Positions 33,929 to 42,072 of a DNA stretch of 64,000 bases are shown here, in pieces. A program made the translations under genes and the position numbers. The notes below the pieces were generated by a model that saw only the letters and a program-made list of their open reading frames with translations, searched no databases and had not been told where the DNA came from. Numbering within the stretch: position 1 is the stretch's first letter; each line of letters opens with the position of its first letter. Source of the stretch: Flagellimonas abyssi (lineage in GTDB: Bacteria > Bacteroidota > Bacteroidia > Flavobacteriales > Flavobacteriaceae); assembly GCF_019457905.1 (NCBI RefSeq), contig NZ_JAHZSV010000003.1, positions 62,001 to 126,000 on the forward strand, read 5' to 3'.

Positions 33929-35158
33929 ATGAAAAAATTAAAATATATACCGATTACCACAATGCTTATGGCATTGACATTATTCAGCTGTGGCGAGTCA
34001 AAAACTGAAGATGGCCACGATGAAGCCACCCATTCTGAAACAGAAGAAAATCACTCTGAAGGGGAAGATGAAGAAGATAATATGGAAGGCGAAACTAAGG
34101 AAGTAATGCTCACGGCACAGCAGTTTGAAGCCTTACAGATGGAAATTGACACGCTCTCACAACGTTATATGAGCGGTTATGTAGAAGCAAATGGCACGCT
34201 GGAAGTACCACCCCAAAACGAAGCATCCATTACCGCCATAACAGGAGCAAATGTGGCATCCATAGAAGTAATAGAAGGTGATGAAGTGAAAAAAAATCAA
34301 GCGGTTGCCTATCTCTCACATCCCAGCATCATACAGATACAGAGCGATTACTTAAATGCACACAGCAACAGTCGGTTTTTAAAACAAGAATACGAACGTC
34401 AAAAAAGGCTTTATGAAGCTGGTGTGGCATCTGGTATGAATTTCCAAAAGGCAACGGCAGACTATCAGTCATCTACCGCAATGGTAAACGGGCTGGAAGC
34501 ACAATTGCGACAGTACAACATCAATGTGAATGGCGTGCGCAATGGCACTATCTACCAGCGTGTTGCATTGCGCAGTCCCATTGCAGGGGTTGTAGAAAAA
34601 GTTTTTATAAAAACTGGACAATATGTGGAGCCACAGACCAACCTAATGGAAATAGTAGATACAGACCACGTACACGCAGATTTAATGGTTTTCGAAAAAG
34701 ATGTTGATAGGGTAAAGAAAGGTCAACAAGTACGATTTAGCGTTCAATCAAGACCAGGAACGGAACTCGTTGCCGAAATTTATTCAGTAGGAAAAACCTT
34801 CGAGCAAGATCCTAAAGCGGTGCACGTACACGCAGAAATTGAGAACAAAGGTGGTGGTCTTATCTCAGGAATGTACATTAAAGGTAGGATTGAAGTTGAT
34901 AACGATGAAACCGCTGAAACCGCATTACCAGAAAGTGCCATTATTACAGAAGGTGGTAGGGATTATGTGTTTAAAGCGCAAAGGGAAGGCAACACTTGGA
35001 GTTTTATACCAGTAGAAGTCACTACGGGCGAGAAGGATGGTGACTGGATAGCCATACGTTTTTTTGAAACCCCAGACCCAAATACTCATTTTGCCTTTAA
35101 TAATGCCTATTACCTTATGGGAGAGATGAAAAAAGGGGAACTTGGTGACGATGATTAA
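33929..35158 (+). CDS. Efflux RND periplasmic adaptor subunit (lipoprotein)
   Basis: A 409-residue membrane-fusion protein (HlyD/CusB family) that links the RND pump to the outer-membrane channel. The N-terminus is a lipoprotein signal with the lipobox LTLFSCGES, followed by a His/Asp/Glu-rich stretch (DGHDEATHSETEENHSEGED) likely to bind metal. The lipoyl and barrel segments (SITAITGANVASIEVIEGD; ALRSPIAGVVEKVFIKTGQY) and coiled-coil hairpin are present. Spacing of 6 nt to the pump gene shows one operon. Confidence 0.93.
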   Translation: MKKLKYIPITTMLMALTLFSCGESKTEDGHDEATHSETEENHSEGEDEEDNMEGETKEVMLTAQQFEALQMEIDTLSQRYMSGYVEANGTLEVPPQNEASITAITGANVASIEVIEGDEVKKNQAVAYLSHPSIIQIQSDYLNAHSNSRFLKQEYERQKRLYEAGVASGMNFQKATADYQSSTAMVNGLEAQLRQYNINVNGVRNGTIYQRVALRSPIAGVVEKVFIKTGQYVEPQTNLMEIVDTDHVHADLMVFEKDVDRVKKGQQVRFSVQSRPGTELVAEIYSVGKTFEQDPKAVHVHAEIENKGGGLISGMYIKGRIEVDNDETAETALPESAIITEGGRDYVFKAQREGNTWSFIPVEVTTGEKDGDWIAIRFFETPDPNTHFAFNNAYYLMGEMKKGELGDDD

Positions 35159-35164
35159 AATGGA

Positions 35165-35806
35165 ATGAAAGAAAAAAGAAAGAAAAACTTAAAAGTAGCA
35201 AGAACCTTACAGATTTGGAACGTCATCTACGATGTTATTGAAGTTGCGGTCTCGCTTATTGCTGGATTTACAGCAAATAGTTCGGCTCTGATAGGTTGGG
35301 GATTGGACAGCACGATTGAAGTGGTTAGTGCGGGAACATTAGGCTGGCGACTACACGGCGAGATTAAAGGTATCGATGAAGAAAAAGTAAAACGAAGACA
35401 AAAAATCACGTTAAACGTAATTGCAGTTTCCTTTACGCTCATCTGTATTTTCATTTCCTACGATTCCATTACAAAGCTTATAAATAAAGAAACCGCAAAC
35501 TGGAGCACGATGGGACTGATTATATTATTGGTTTCCCTGGTTGTAAATCCTATCCTGATCTATTTCAAAAGAAAGTATGGAAAGAAATTAGACAGTCCAG
35601 CCTTGCTGGCTGATGCTAAAGACACCTTTATTTGCTTATACCAAACCGTGGTCGTACTTATAGGATTGCTATTGGTCAACTGGTTAGGCTGGTGGTGGGC
35701 AGATCCTGTGGCGGCATTACTTATCGTTCCGTACGCTGCAAAAGAAGGCTATGAAGCCTACAATAAAGCTAAAAATATCAATTATAACACCGCACAAAAT
35801 GACTGA
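35165..35806 (+). CDS. Cation transporter, CDF-like, short form
   Basis: A 213-residue inner-membrane protein with about five hydrophobic helices. It resembles the membrane part of cation-diffusion-facilitator transporters: Asp residues in GWGLDSTIEVVS and ALLADAKDTFI match the paired metal-site acids, and WWADPVAALLIV is a CDF helix. The C-terminal cytosolic domain of standard CDF proteins is missing. It starts 6 nt after the adaptor gene, and its last codons overlap the fur start by 8 nt. Confidence 0.8.
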   Translation: MKEKRKKNLKVARTLQIWNVIYDVIEVAVSLIAGFTANSSALIGWGLDSTIEVVSAGTLGWRLHGEIKGIDEEKVKRRQKITLNVIAVSFTLICIFISYDSITKLINKETANWSTMGLIILLVSLVVNPILIYFKRKYGKKLDSPALLADAKDTFICLYQTVVVLIGLLLVNWLGWWWADPVAALLIVPYAAKEGYEAYNKAKNINYNTAQND

Positions 35807-36221
35807 AATTGAAAAAACATTAAATGACCATAACGTGCGTCCCACCGCAATGCGCATCTTGATTTATAAGTATATGGCCGATAGGGATGCCGCCATCGCC
35901 CTGACTGATATTGAGAATGCTTTCGCAAAAGCGGATAGAACCACATTGTACCGAACCCTAAAAACGTTTGAAGAAAAAAACGTGGTGCATCACATAGATG
36001 ACGGAACTGGAATCTCTAAATACGCACTTTGTGAAGAAGGCTGTAATTGTGAAATAGAACAGGATTTGCATTTACATTTTCATTGCACTAACTGTGACGA
36101 AACAGTTTGTTTAACGGAACTAAAAATCCCGCATATCAATTTGCCAGATGGATATTTGGCAGAGGATGTTAATCTCGTGGTTACGGGAATATGCGAAAAA
36201 TGCAGCAGTAATTTACTTTAA
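35799..36221 (+). CDS. Fur-family transcriptional repressor
   Basis: A 140-residue metal-dependent regulator (Fur/Zur group). The winged helix covers RPTAMRILIYKYM through DRTTLYRTLKTFEEKNVVHHI; metal ligands are HLHFHCTNC (His-rich regulatory site plus first CxxC) and GICEKCSSN (second CxxC). The ATG at 35799 (MTEIEKTL) is preferred to a start 16 codons upstream, and overlaps the transporter stop. The sensed metal is unclear; zinc is reasonable from the flanking Zn/Cd-type pumps. Confidence 0.88.
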   Translation: MTEIEKTLNDHNVRPTAMRILIYKYMADRDAAIALTDIENAFAKADRTTLYRTLKTFEEKNVVHHIDDGTGISKYALCEEGCNCEIEQDLHLHFHCTNCDETVCLTELKIPHINLPDGYLAEDVNLVVTGICEKCSSNLL

Positions 36222-36248
36222 TAAACAAACGAACAAATTAGATTGATT

Positions 36249-37040
36249 TTGAAAAAAAGCACTTTTATAATAACTAAAATGGACTGCCCTTCAGAAGAGC
36301 AGATGATTCGGATGAAGTTAGAGTCTTATGCTCAAGTAAAACACTTGGATTTTGATATTCCAAACAGAAAATTGGAAGTATATCACGTGGACGACGTCAA
36401 GGCGATAAAAACGTCTATAGCCAGCTTAAAACTTGGGGATTCCTTAGAAGGAACCACAGAAGCCGAACCACCCGTAATGGAAGACCAATCCAAACAAAAA
36501 AGAATCCTATGGTGGGTCTTGGGCATCAACTTTGGCTTTTTCGTTATCGAAATGACCACCGGTTGGATTTCTTCTTCGATGGGTCTTGTGGCAGACTCAT
36601 TAGATATGCTGGCAGATTCCATCGTATATGCATTAAGCCTATTTGCGGTAGGCGGTGCCATTTCAAGAAAAAAGAAGGTTGCGAAATACAGCGGATACTT
36701 TCAGATGGCATTGGCAACACTTGGGTTTGCAGAGGTCTTGAGAAGGTTTTTTAGCAATACCGAAACACCCTTGTTTCAATGGATGATTATCGTTTCAATT
36801 TTCGCATTGGCAGGTAATTTGATATCGCTCTGGCTCATCAACAAGGCAAAGAGTCAAGAGGCTCATATGCAGGCAAGTGCCATTTTTACATCCAATGATA
36901 TTATTGTTAATGGTGGTGTTATAGTAGCTGGGGTGCTGGTTTATTTTCTGAATAGTAAATGGCCCGATTTAGTGATTGGCGGCATCGTTTTCACTTTTGT
37001 AATGCGCGGTGCATTGAGAATATTGAAATTATCGAAGTAG
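36249..37040 (+). CDS. Cation transporter with N-terminal MDCPSEE metal-binding domain
   Basis: A protein of about 263 residues: a heavy-metal-associated-like domain with the motif KMDCPSEEQM (about 10-20), then a CDF-type membrane region with GLVADSLDMLADSIVYALSLF, whose DxxxD pattern is the metal site. No ATG fits; the start is a TTG, either 36249 (MKKSTFI) or 36243. This is the second transporter of the CDF type in the operon. Likely exports Zn, Cd or Co from the cytosol to the periplasm. Confidence 0.85.
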   Translation: MKKSTFIITKMDCPSEEQMIRMKLESYAQVKHLDFDIPNRKLEVYHVDDVKAIKTSIASLKLGDSLEGTTEAEPPVMEDQSKQKRILWWVLGINFGFFVIEMTTGWISSSMGLVADSLDMLADSIVYALSLFAVGGAISRKKKVAKYSGYFQMALATLGFAEVLRRFFSNTETPLFQWMIIVSIFALAGNLISLWLINKAKSQEAHMQASAIFTSNDIIVNGGVIVAGVLVYFLNSKWPDLVIGGIVFTFVMRGALRILKLSK

Positions 37041-37073
37041 TTTTTAAAATGATATCAAACTTGATTAGAACAT

Positions 37074-39038
37074 ATGAAAAAGAAAAAAATAAACTTACGT
37101 GACTTAGAACCAAAAAAACAACAAGGCGAGCACAGTCACGACGATGGCCATAACCATAGCAGCCCTGAAGAAATTTCAAATTTCAGAACCTATCTACCGG
37201 CTATTTTCAGCTTCGTAATGTTGATAGCCGGAATTGCTATTGATTACTTTGATGCGTTTCCTTTCTTCAAAGGATGGATTCGCGTAGTATGGTACACGGT
37301 AGCCTATATCCCTGTGGGATTCCCTGTAATAAAGGAAGGCTGGGAAAGTATTAAAAAGGGGGATTTCTTTACTGAATTCTTCTTAATGTCCATTGCAACC
37401 CTCGGTGCTTTTGCCATAGGCGAATACCCTGAAGGTGTAGCCGTTATGCTATTTTATGCCGTGGGCGAACTCTTCCAAAATGCGGCCGTTAACCGTGCTA
37501 AGGGAAATATAAAAGCCTTACTCGATGTAAGACCCAATGAGGCTTTGGTTTATCGTGATGATGATTTTGTTTCAGTAAATCCCGAGACTGTTGAGATTGG
37601 CGAAAAGATACAGGTGCGTGTAGGCGAAAAAGTTCCGCTTGATGGCATTCTGCTTTCTGAAAAGGGTTCTTTTAATACTGCTGCCTTGACAGGCGAAAGC
37701 AAACCTGATACTATTGCTAAAGGTGATACTGTTTTTGCAGGAAGCATAAATCTTGATGGCGTAATCGAGATTGAAACCACAAAAGAATTTAAAGACAGTT
37801 CCATTGCACGAATTTTGGATATGGTGCAGAATGCAACCGCCAGAAAATCAAAGACCGAATTGTTCATTAGAAAATTTGCACGGATTTATACACCAATCGT
37901 GGTATTCCTCGCTATCGGACTTACTTTTCTGCCTTACTTTTTTATAGATGATTATGTATTTAGGGATTGGCTCTATCGAGCATTGATATTCCTCGTAATT
38001 TCCTGCCCTTGTGCGCTGGTCATTTCCATTCCTCTGGGCTATTTTGGCGGATTGGGTGCGGCATCGCGAAACGGTATTCTATTCAAGGGTGCATCCTTTT
38101 TGGATGCAATGACCCAAGTAAACACGGTCGTAATGGACAAAACAGGAACCGTTACCAAAGGCGTTTTTAAAATCAAGGAAATCAATTCCATCACATTTGA
38201 GGAAGCCGAATTTATGAAATACCTGATGGCGATGGAAGAACAATCTACTCATCCCATCGCAAAAGCAATTCTCGAATACAAAGCGGACGGGTCAGATTAT
38301 GAAGCGACAGATGTATCGGAAGTTGCCGGAAAGGGATTGAAAGGAAAGGTCAACGGGAAAACGGTATTGGTAGGTAACAAAGCCTTGATGACCTCAAACA
38401 GCATAGAAGTCCCTTCGGAAACAGATGGTATTGTAGAATCAATCGTTATGGTGTCCATAGATGGAACATTTGCAGGTTATGTTACCATTGCAGATGAATT
38501 AAAGGATGATGCGCACCAAGCCATTAAACAAATTAGGGATGCAGGAATTTCCAAAATTATAATGCTATCGGGTGACAAAGACTCAATTACACAACAGGTT
38601 GCAAAAGAGTTGAAAATCGATTGGGCAAAAGGCGGACTGTTGCCTGAAGATAAACTCAATGAGGTTGAAGAGCTCAAAAAGCAACCCGAAACCAAAGTAG
38701 CATTTATTGGCGATGGTATTAACGATGCACCCGTTTTGGCAGCAAGTGGTGTAGGTATTGCAATGGGTGGTTTGGGTAGCGACGTTGCTATAGAAACAGC
38801 CGATGTTATCATACAGACCGACCAACCCAGTAAGATTGCAAGAGCGATTAAAATTGGTCGTTCAACGCGACGAATTGTCTGGCAAAATATTGCGCTTGCA
38901 TTTGGTGTCAAGGTCATAGTCCTCATTCTCGGTGCAGGTGGATTAGCGACAATGTGGGAAGCTGTTTTTGCTGATGTGGGTGTGGCGTTTTTGGCTATAT
39001 TGAATGCGATACGATTGCAGAAGATGGAATGGAATTAG
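37074..39038 (+). CDS. Heavy-metal P-type ATPase (ZntA/CadA type)
   Basis: A 654-residue P1B ATPase that pumps metal ions out of the cytosol. The His-rich N-terminus (EHSHDDGHNHS) replaces an HMA domain. LTGES (about 206), the membrane metal site SCPCALVISIPL (CPC near 310), the phosphorylated Asp in MDKTGTVTKG (about 355), STHP and GDGINDAPVLAA (about 546) are all present, so it should be active. CPC alone does not separate Zn/Cd/Pb from Cu/Ag, but the neighbours favour Zn/Cd/Co. It follows the CDF gene by 33 nt. Confidence 0.95.
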   Translation: MKKKKINLRDLEPKKQQGEHSHDDGHNHSSPEEISNFRTYLPAIFSFVMLIAGIAIDYFDAFPFFKGWIRVVWYTVAYIPVGFPVIKEGWESIKKGDFFTEFFLMSIATLGAFAIGEYPEGVAVMLFYAVGELFQNAAVNRAKGNIKALLDVRPNEALVYRDDDFVSVNPETVEIGEKIQVRVGEKVPLDGILLSEKGSFNTAALTGESKPDTIAKGDTVFAGSINLDGVIEIETTKEFKDSSIARILDMVQNATARKSKTELFIRKFARIYTPIVVFLAIGLTFLPYFFIDDYVFRDWLYRALIFLVISCPCALVISIPLGYFGGLGAASRNGILFKGASFLDAMTQVNTVVMDKTGTVTKGVFKIKEINSITFEEAEFMKYLMAMEEQSTHPIAKAILEYKADGSDYEATDVSEVAGKGLKGKVNGKTVLVGNKALMTSNSIEVPSETDGIVESIVMVSIDGTFAGYVTIADELKDDAHQAIKQIRDAGISKIIMLSGDKDSITQQVAKELKIDWAKGGLLPEDKLNEVEELKKQPETKVAFIGDGINDAPVLAASGVGIAMGGLGSDVAIETADVIIQTDQPSKIARAIKIGRSTRRIVWQNIALAFGVKVIVLILGAGGLATMWEAVFADVGVAFLAILNAIRLQKMEWN

Positions 39039-39067
39039 TACATTCATGAAAATTCATTATTTCATGT

Positions 39068-40192
39068 ATGGCTAAAAACGAACCCATCAAGCAACAATAC
39101 ATACCACGGTCTTACCTGAAAAATTTTGGTGTTGAAGGTAATAACGGCAACTATTTTGTTGATGCTTACAGATTGGAAGATGATTTGCTTCTTGAACAGA
39201 TTAGTACAAAAAGTATTTGCTTTCAGAAAAATCTTTATACGATTCCGAATGCCGAGATTGATAGGAAATACGATTTGGAATATCATTATGCCGAACACGT
39301 CGATTCTGAATTCCCTAAGATTTATAAACTACTTGTCGATGAAAATGTGAAGATATTGACCTCTGAGCAAAAAAGGCAAGTACTATACGTCTGCCTATCC
39401 CTTTATTTTAGAACCCCGAGGTTTCTTAATCATCAGAACGCATTTACCGACCAAATTTTAGATAGAATGTTATTGTACGCCGACGAAAACGGCGATGTGA
39501 AATTTACATTTGAAGAAGAAAAGCACGAATTCAATATTAAGGATATTGGTAAAGTTAGACACGAATTTAAAGAGCGTAACAGGATTAAATTCTTGGTTCA
39601 ACATTTGGAAAAATGGAAAGAATTTGTGGATTTCAAATATGATTGTACTATAAATGTCCACCGAATCAATGATGAGGATGCACCATTAATTACTTGCGAT
39701 AATCCGGTATCAATACGCGGCGTAAAATCAACTCGATTTGAAGGCCTTTTTAATCCTGACTCAGTAATAACTTTGCCTTTAGATACCAAATACTACTTAG
39801 AAATCTTTCCAAACAGTATTGCTGATGGTCAAACCAGAATTAATAGGATGGTTCACGATAGGGACTATGTTTTTACTACAAATGGAATCGTTCAGATTAA
39901 TGCTGAGAAATTGATAATTGGAAAACCGGGTACGATAGAACGACATTTTGAAATTCAATCGAGTTACGAGGATTCTGAAAATGGGGAACAATTTGTTGAA
40001 AAGGCAAAGTACAAGTTAGAGCAACTTCAGAAATTTACCGAACTTTTTGAAAAAAAGGGATTAACTTCAAAAGAAACCGTTGGTCAACTGAGAAAAATGC
40101 TAAGTCATGAATATTTCAAAGATGAAGACCAACTTATTCAAATGAAAAGGCTACTTATTGCTGCCGGACATTGGAATCAGAATCCGAAATAG
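39068..40192 (+). CDS. DUF4238 domain-containing protein
   Basis: A 374-residue soluble protein whose N-terminus KQQYIPRSYLKNFG and central LITCDNPVSI are the hallmarks of DUF4238. The function of the family is not established. No signal peptide or membrane segment is seen. It sits between two metal-resistance units with no functional link to metals that I can see, so it may be a passenger gene, possibly a defence or stress gene of the island. It is AT-richer than the flanking ATPase. Confidence 0.8.
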   Translation: MAKNEPIKQQYIPRSYLKNFGVEGNNGNYFVDAYRLEDDLLLEQISTKSICFQKNLYTIPNAEIDRKYDLEYHYAEHVDSEFPKIYKLLVDENVKILTSEQKRQVLYVCLSLYFRTPRFLNHQNAFTDQILDRMLLYADENGDVKFTFEEEKHEFNIKDIGKVRHEFKERNRIKFLVQHLEKWKEFVDFKYDCTINVHRINDEDAPLITCDNPVSIRGVKSTRFEGLFNPDSVITLPLDTKYYLEIFPNSIADGQTRINRMVHDRDYVFTTNGIVQINAEKLIIGKPGTIERHFEIQSSYEDSENGEQFVEKAKYKLEQLQKFTELFEKKGLTSKETVGQLRKMLSHEYFKDEDQLIQMKRLLIAAGHWNQNPK

Positions 40193-40314
40193 AAATATCA
40201 TAGTCCCCTATTTTTTTCACTGGTGCTACAAAAACTCGGTAGGCATTCGTCTATAAAAACTAAAACAAAGAACCAATCCAACTTCCTAAATAATATGTCT
40301 ACAGTTTTAGTATA

Positions 40315-40344
40315 TAAGTATTTGCTTAAATAATGATATATTTG
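40315..40344 (+). promoter_or_regulatory. Promoter and possible ArsR operator of the mercury-type operon
   Basis: A -7 box TATATTTG (40337-40344), exact consensus, lies 22 nt upstream of the arsR ATG. Just before it TAAG-TATTTG-CTTA (40315-40328) forms a short inverted repeat in the place where ArsR/SmtB repressors normally bind their own promoter. Confidence 0.5.
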
Positions 40345-40366
40345 TAGACGCGTTAAGTTAAAATTG

Positions 40367-40738
40367 ATGAGCTTGGAAATAACCTGTACCCGGAATGAAG
40401 CCGACCATAAACAAATATCACGGTGCAAGAGGACAATAGAAAATTCTTCCGATAGTTTTAAGGCCATGAGCAAAATTTTGGCCCTTGCCGGAAGTGAGGT
40501 ACGACTGAAAATCCTATTTCTTTTGAACATAGAAAATGAATTGTGTCCTTGCGATATTGCTGACATTCTTGAAATGAGTGTCCCCGCGGTATCCCAACAT
40601 ATCCGTAAAATGAAGGATGCAGGAATTATCACATCGAGACGTGAAGGTCAAACATTATATTATTCGTTGGTAAAGAGTGAGGATAATGTTTTAAATGGAA
40701 TTTTCAGTTCAATTTCGATAAGAAAGAAAACAGCTTAG
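40367..40738 (+). CDS. ArsR/SmtB-family metal-responsive repressor, CadC-like
   Basis: A 123-residue winged-helix repressor. The recognition region is DIADILEMSVPAVSQHIRKM. Metal ligands resemble those of CadC: two N-terminal Cys (EITCTRNE and SRCKRT) and the pair in ENELCPCDIAD, the counterpart of ELCVCD. This points to a soft metal such as Cd, Pb or Hg as inducer. The ATG at 40367 is chosen over the TTG one codon earlier. It heads the operon with merTP and the GDCCVxC gene and probably represses all three. Confidence 0.9.
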   Translation: MSLEITCTRNEADHKQISRCKRTIENSSDSFKAMSKILALAGSEVRLKILFLLNIENELCPCDIADILEMSVPAVSQHIRKMKDAGIITSRREGQTLYYSLVKSEDNVLNGIFSSISIRKKTA

Positions 40739-40750
40739 AAAGTTTAAATT

Positions 40751-41353
40751 ATGGCATCGAATAATACTTCAAACACCGCGGCCTATACCAGTATTTTTAC
40801 CGCAGTTGCAGCATCAATATGCTGTATTACCCCTGTCTTGGCACTGATTGCTGGAACAAGCGGCATTGCATCTACCTTTTCCTGGGTCGAGCCGTTTAGA
40901 CCCTATTTTATCGGCTTGACCATTATTGTTTTGGTATTTGCATGGTATCAGAAATTACGGCCAAAAACAAAGGAAGAAATAGATTGTGCCTGTGACGATG
41001 ATGCGAAACCTACATTTTGGCAATCCAAACAATTTTTGTTCATCGTAACCGTATTTTCGGGATTGATGCTGGCCTTCCCGTACTATTCCAACTTATTTTA
41101 TGCACAGCCCACAAAGGACATCGTCTATGTCTCTCAATCCAATATCGAAAAGCACACGTTTTATGTTGAGGGAATGACTTGTGTGGGTTGTGAGGCACAC
41201 GTAGAAAGTGAAGTCAATAAGTTGGATGGAATTATTTCGGTAAAAACCAGCTACGAAAATGCCAACACCATAGTGGAATTTGACAAGACCAAAACCGATT
41301 TGCCCGCAATCAAAAAAGCCATAAACAGTACAGCTTATAAAGTAGTCAAATAA
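40751..41353 (+). CDS. merTP: Mercuric transport protein, MerT-MerP fusion (MerTP)
   Basis: A 200-residue fusion. The N-terminal MerT-like part has three membrane helices, with the metal-accepting pair of Cys in the first helix (ASICCITPVLALIAG) and a second pair in the loop (IDCACDD). The C-terminal MerP-like domain is a heavy-metal-associated fold with GMTCVGCEAHVESE (about 141-154). Together they carry a soft metal from the periplasm to the cytosol. No mercuric reductase (MerA) is present in the window, so the destination of imported metal is unclear. Confidence 0.9.
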   Translation: MASNNTSNTAAYTSIFTAVAASICCITPVLALIAGTSGIASTFSWVEPFRPYFIGLTIIVLVFAWYQKLRPKTKEEIDCACDDDAKPTFWQSKQFLFIVTVFSGLMLAFPYYSNLFYAQPTKDIVYVSQSNIEKHTFYVEGMTCVGCEAHVESEVNKLDGIISVKTSYENANTIVEFDKTKTDLPAIKKAINSTAYKVVK

Positions 41354-41559
41354 TGAGACCTCAGTTAATATCAACAATTACTTGCCCAAATTGCGGGCTT
41401 GAAAAAGAAGAGGAAATGCCAACAACGGCCTGTCAATTCTTTTATGAATGTGACAATTGCAAAAAAGTCCTTAAGCCAAAAGAAGGGGATTGTTGTGTCT
41501 TTTGTTCCTACGGTACTGTCGCTTGTCCACCTATTCAGAATAACGAAGATTGTTGCTGA
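41353..41559 (+). CDS. GDCCVxC domain-containing protein
   Basis: A 68-residue Cys-rich protein with TCPNCG, ECDNCKK, the naming motif GDCCVFCSYG and a terminal EDCC. Proteins of this family accompany MerTP in Bacteroidota and Proteobacteria and are thought to bind heavy metal. Ten Cys in 68 residues. It overlaps the stop of merTP by one base, so the two are coupled. Confidence 0.88.
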   Translation: MRPQLISTITCPNCGLEKEEEMPTTACQFFYECDNCKKVLKPKEGDCCVFCSYGTVACPPIQNNEDCC

Positions 41560-41940
41560 TTGATTGCCTACACAGTTCTCTAGTAAAAGAAAACTTTTTC
41601 GGTGCATTTAAAAACAGTTCATTTTAACGGCCCTTTTTTTGAACTTCTTTTCTATTTCAAAAATTCTGTTGTCATTCGGTCACATTTGTGGTCTCTTTTA
41701 TTTGTTTCGTTAATTGACCTTTTATGGGACTTAGATTCATAAATCTAATACTGAAGCTAACGCATGTAATAAATGTGATACTTTTTCAAAAAATTATGCT
41801 ATAAAGGATTAAAAAGCATAGAAATAGCCCAATTTGAATCAAATAATACCGAGCTTAATTTAAAACCAGTTTTGCGTGCAAATTGCGTGCAAATGAAAAA
41901 AGCTCCAAAAGTTAAAAACTCTTGAAGCCTTACTGTTACT
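41560..41940. other. 381 bp non-coding right end of the element
   Basis: AT-rich; I see no gene. It holds the right arm-type repeat pair at 41871-41894. The only ORF reading from it is the antisense translation of the tRNA, a known artefact. Confidence 0.7.
41871..41894 (+). repeat. Right arm-type repeat pair
   Basis: The same double TTGCGTGCAAA unit as at 22869-22892, same orientation, 47 bp inside attR. Matching elements at both ends are a strong sign of integrase or excisionase arm sites. Confidence 0.75.
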
Positions 41941-41983
41941 GTGGAGAATACCGGATTCGAACCGGTGACCTCTTGCCTGCCAG
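41941..41983 (-). repeat. attR: 43 bp repeat within the intact tRNA-Ala
   Basis: Perfect copy of 22722-22764. Here it forms the 3' part of a full tRNA gene, so integration restored the tRNA while displacing the original 3' end to attL. The shared block starts in the anticodon loop, the usual crossover region. Confidence 0.93.
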
Positions 41984-42015
41984 GCAAGCGCTCTAGCCAA
42001 CTGAGCTAATCCCCC
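41942..42015 (-). tRNA. tRNA-Ala (anticodon GGC)
   Basis: A 74 nt cloverleaf. The 7 bp acceptor stem GGGGGAT / ATTCTCC contains two G-U pairs; the D arm is GCTCAGTTGGCTAGAGC, the anticodon arm CTTGC-CTGGCAG-GCAAG with GGC at 34-36, and the T arm ACCGG-TTCGAAT-CCGGT. CCA is not encoded. It is the integration target of the island on its left side; the gene is kept intact by the element's copy of the 3' half. Confidence 0.95.
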
Positions 42016-42072
42016 AAAGAGAGCGCAAAGGAAATACTTTTTTCCCAAAGTATCAAAAATTGAGCCCTTTCC

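Larger units (their letters stand above)
22722..41983. mobile_element. Mobilizable genomic island in tRNA-Ala(GGC), metal-resistance cargo
   Basis: A 19.3 kb integrated element bounded by a perfect 43 bp direct repeat (22722-22764 and 41941-41983) made of the anticodon loop, T arm and 3' acceptor arm of tRNA-Ala. It carries its own tyrosine integrase next to the left end, arm-type repeats near both ends, mobilization genes, replication-type genes and a metal-resistance cargo. There are no conjugation (type IV secretion, Tra) genes, so it is an integrative mobilizable element rather than a self-transferring one. Composition changes inside it: integrase AT-rich, mobilization and replication genes clearly richer in GC, cargo intermediate, which suggests assembly from several sources. 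Confidence 0.92.

Noticed and set aside
40198-40632. Minus-strand ORF of 144 codons over the arsR promoter and gene
   Set aside because: Opposite a clear ArsR gene and its promoter; no recognisable product.
41799-42048. Minus-strand ORFs containing ARAWQARGHRFESG and PGRQEVTGSNPVFS
   Set aside because: They are translations of the tRNA-Ala gene in non-coding frames, a common artefact.
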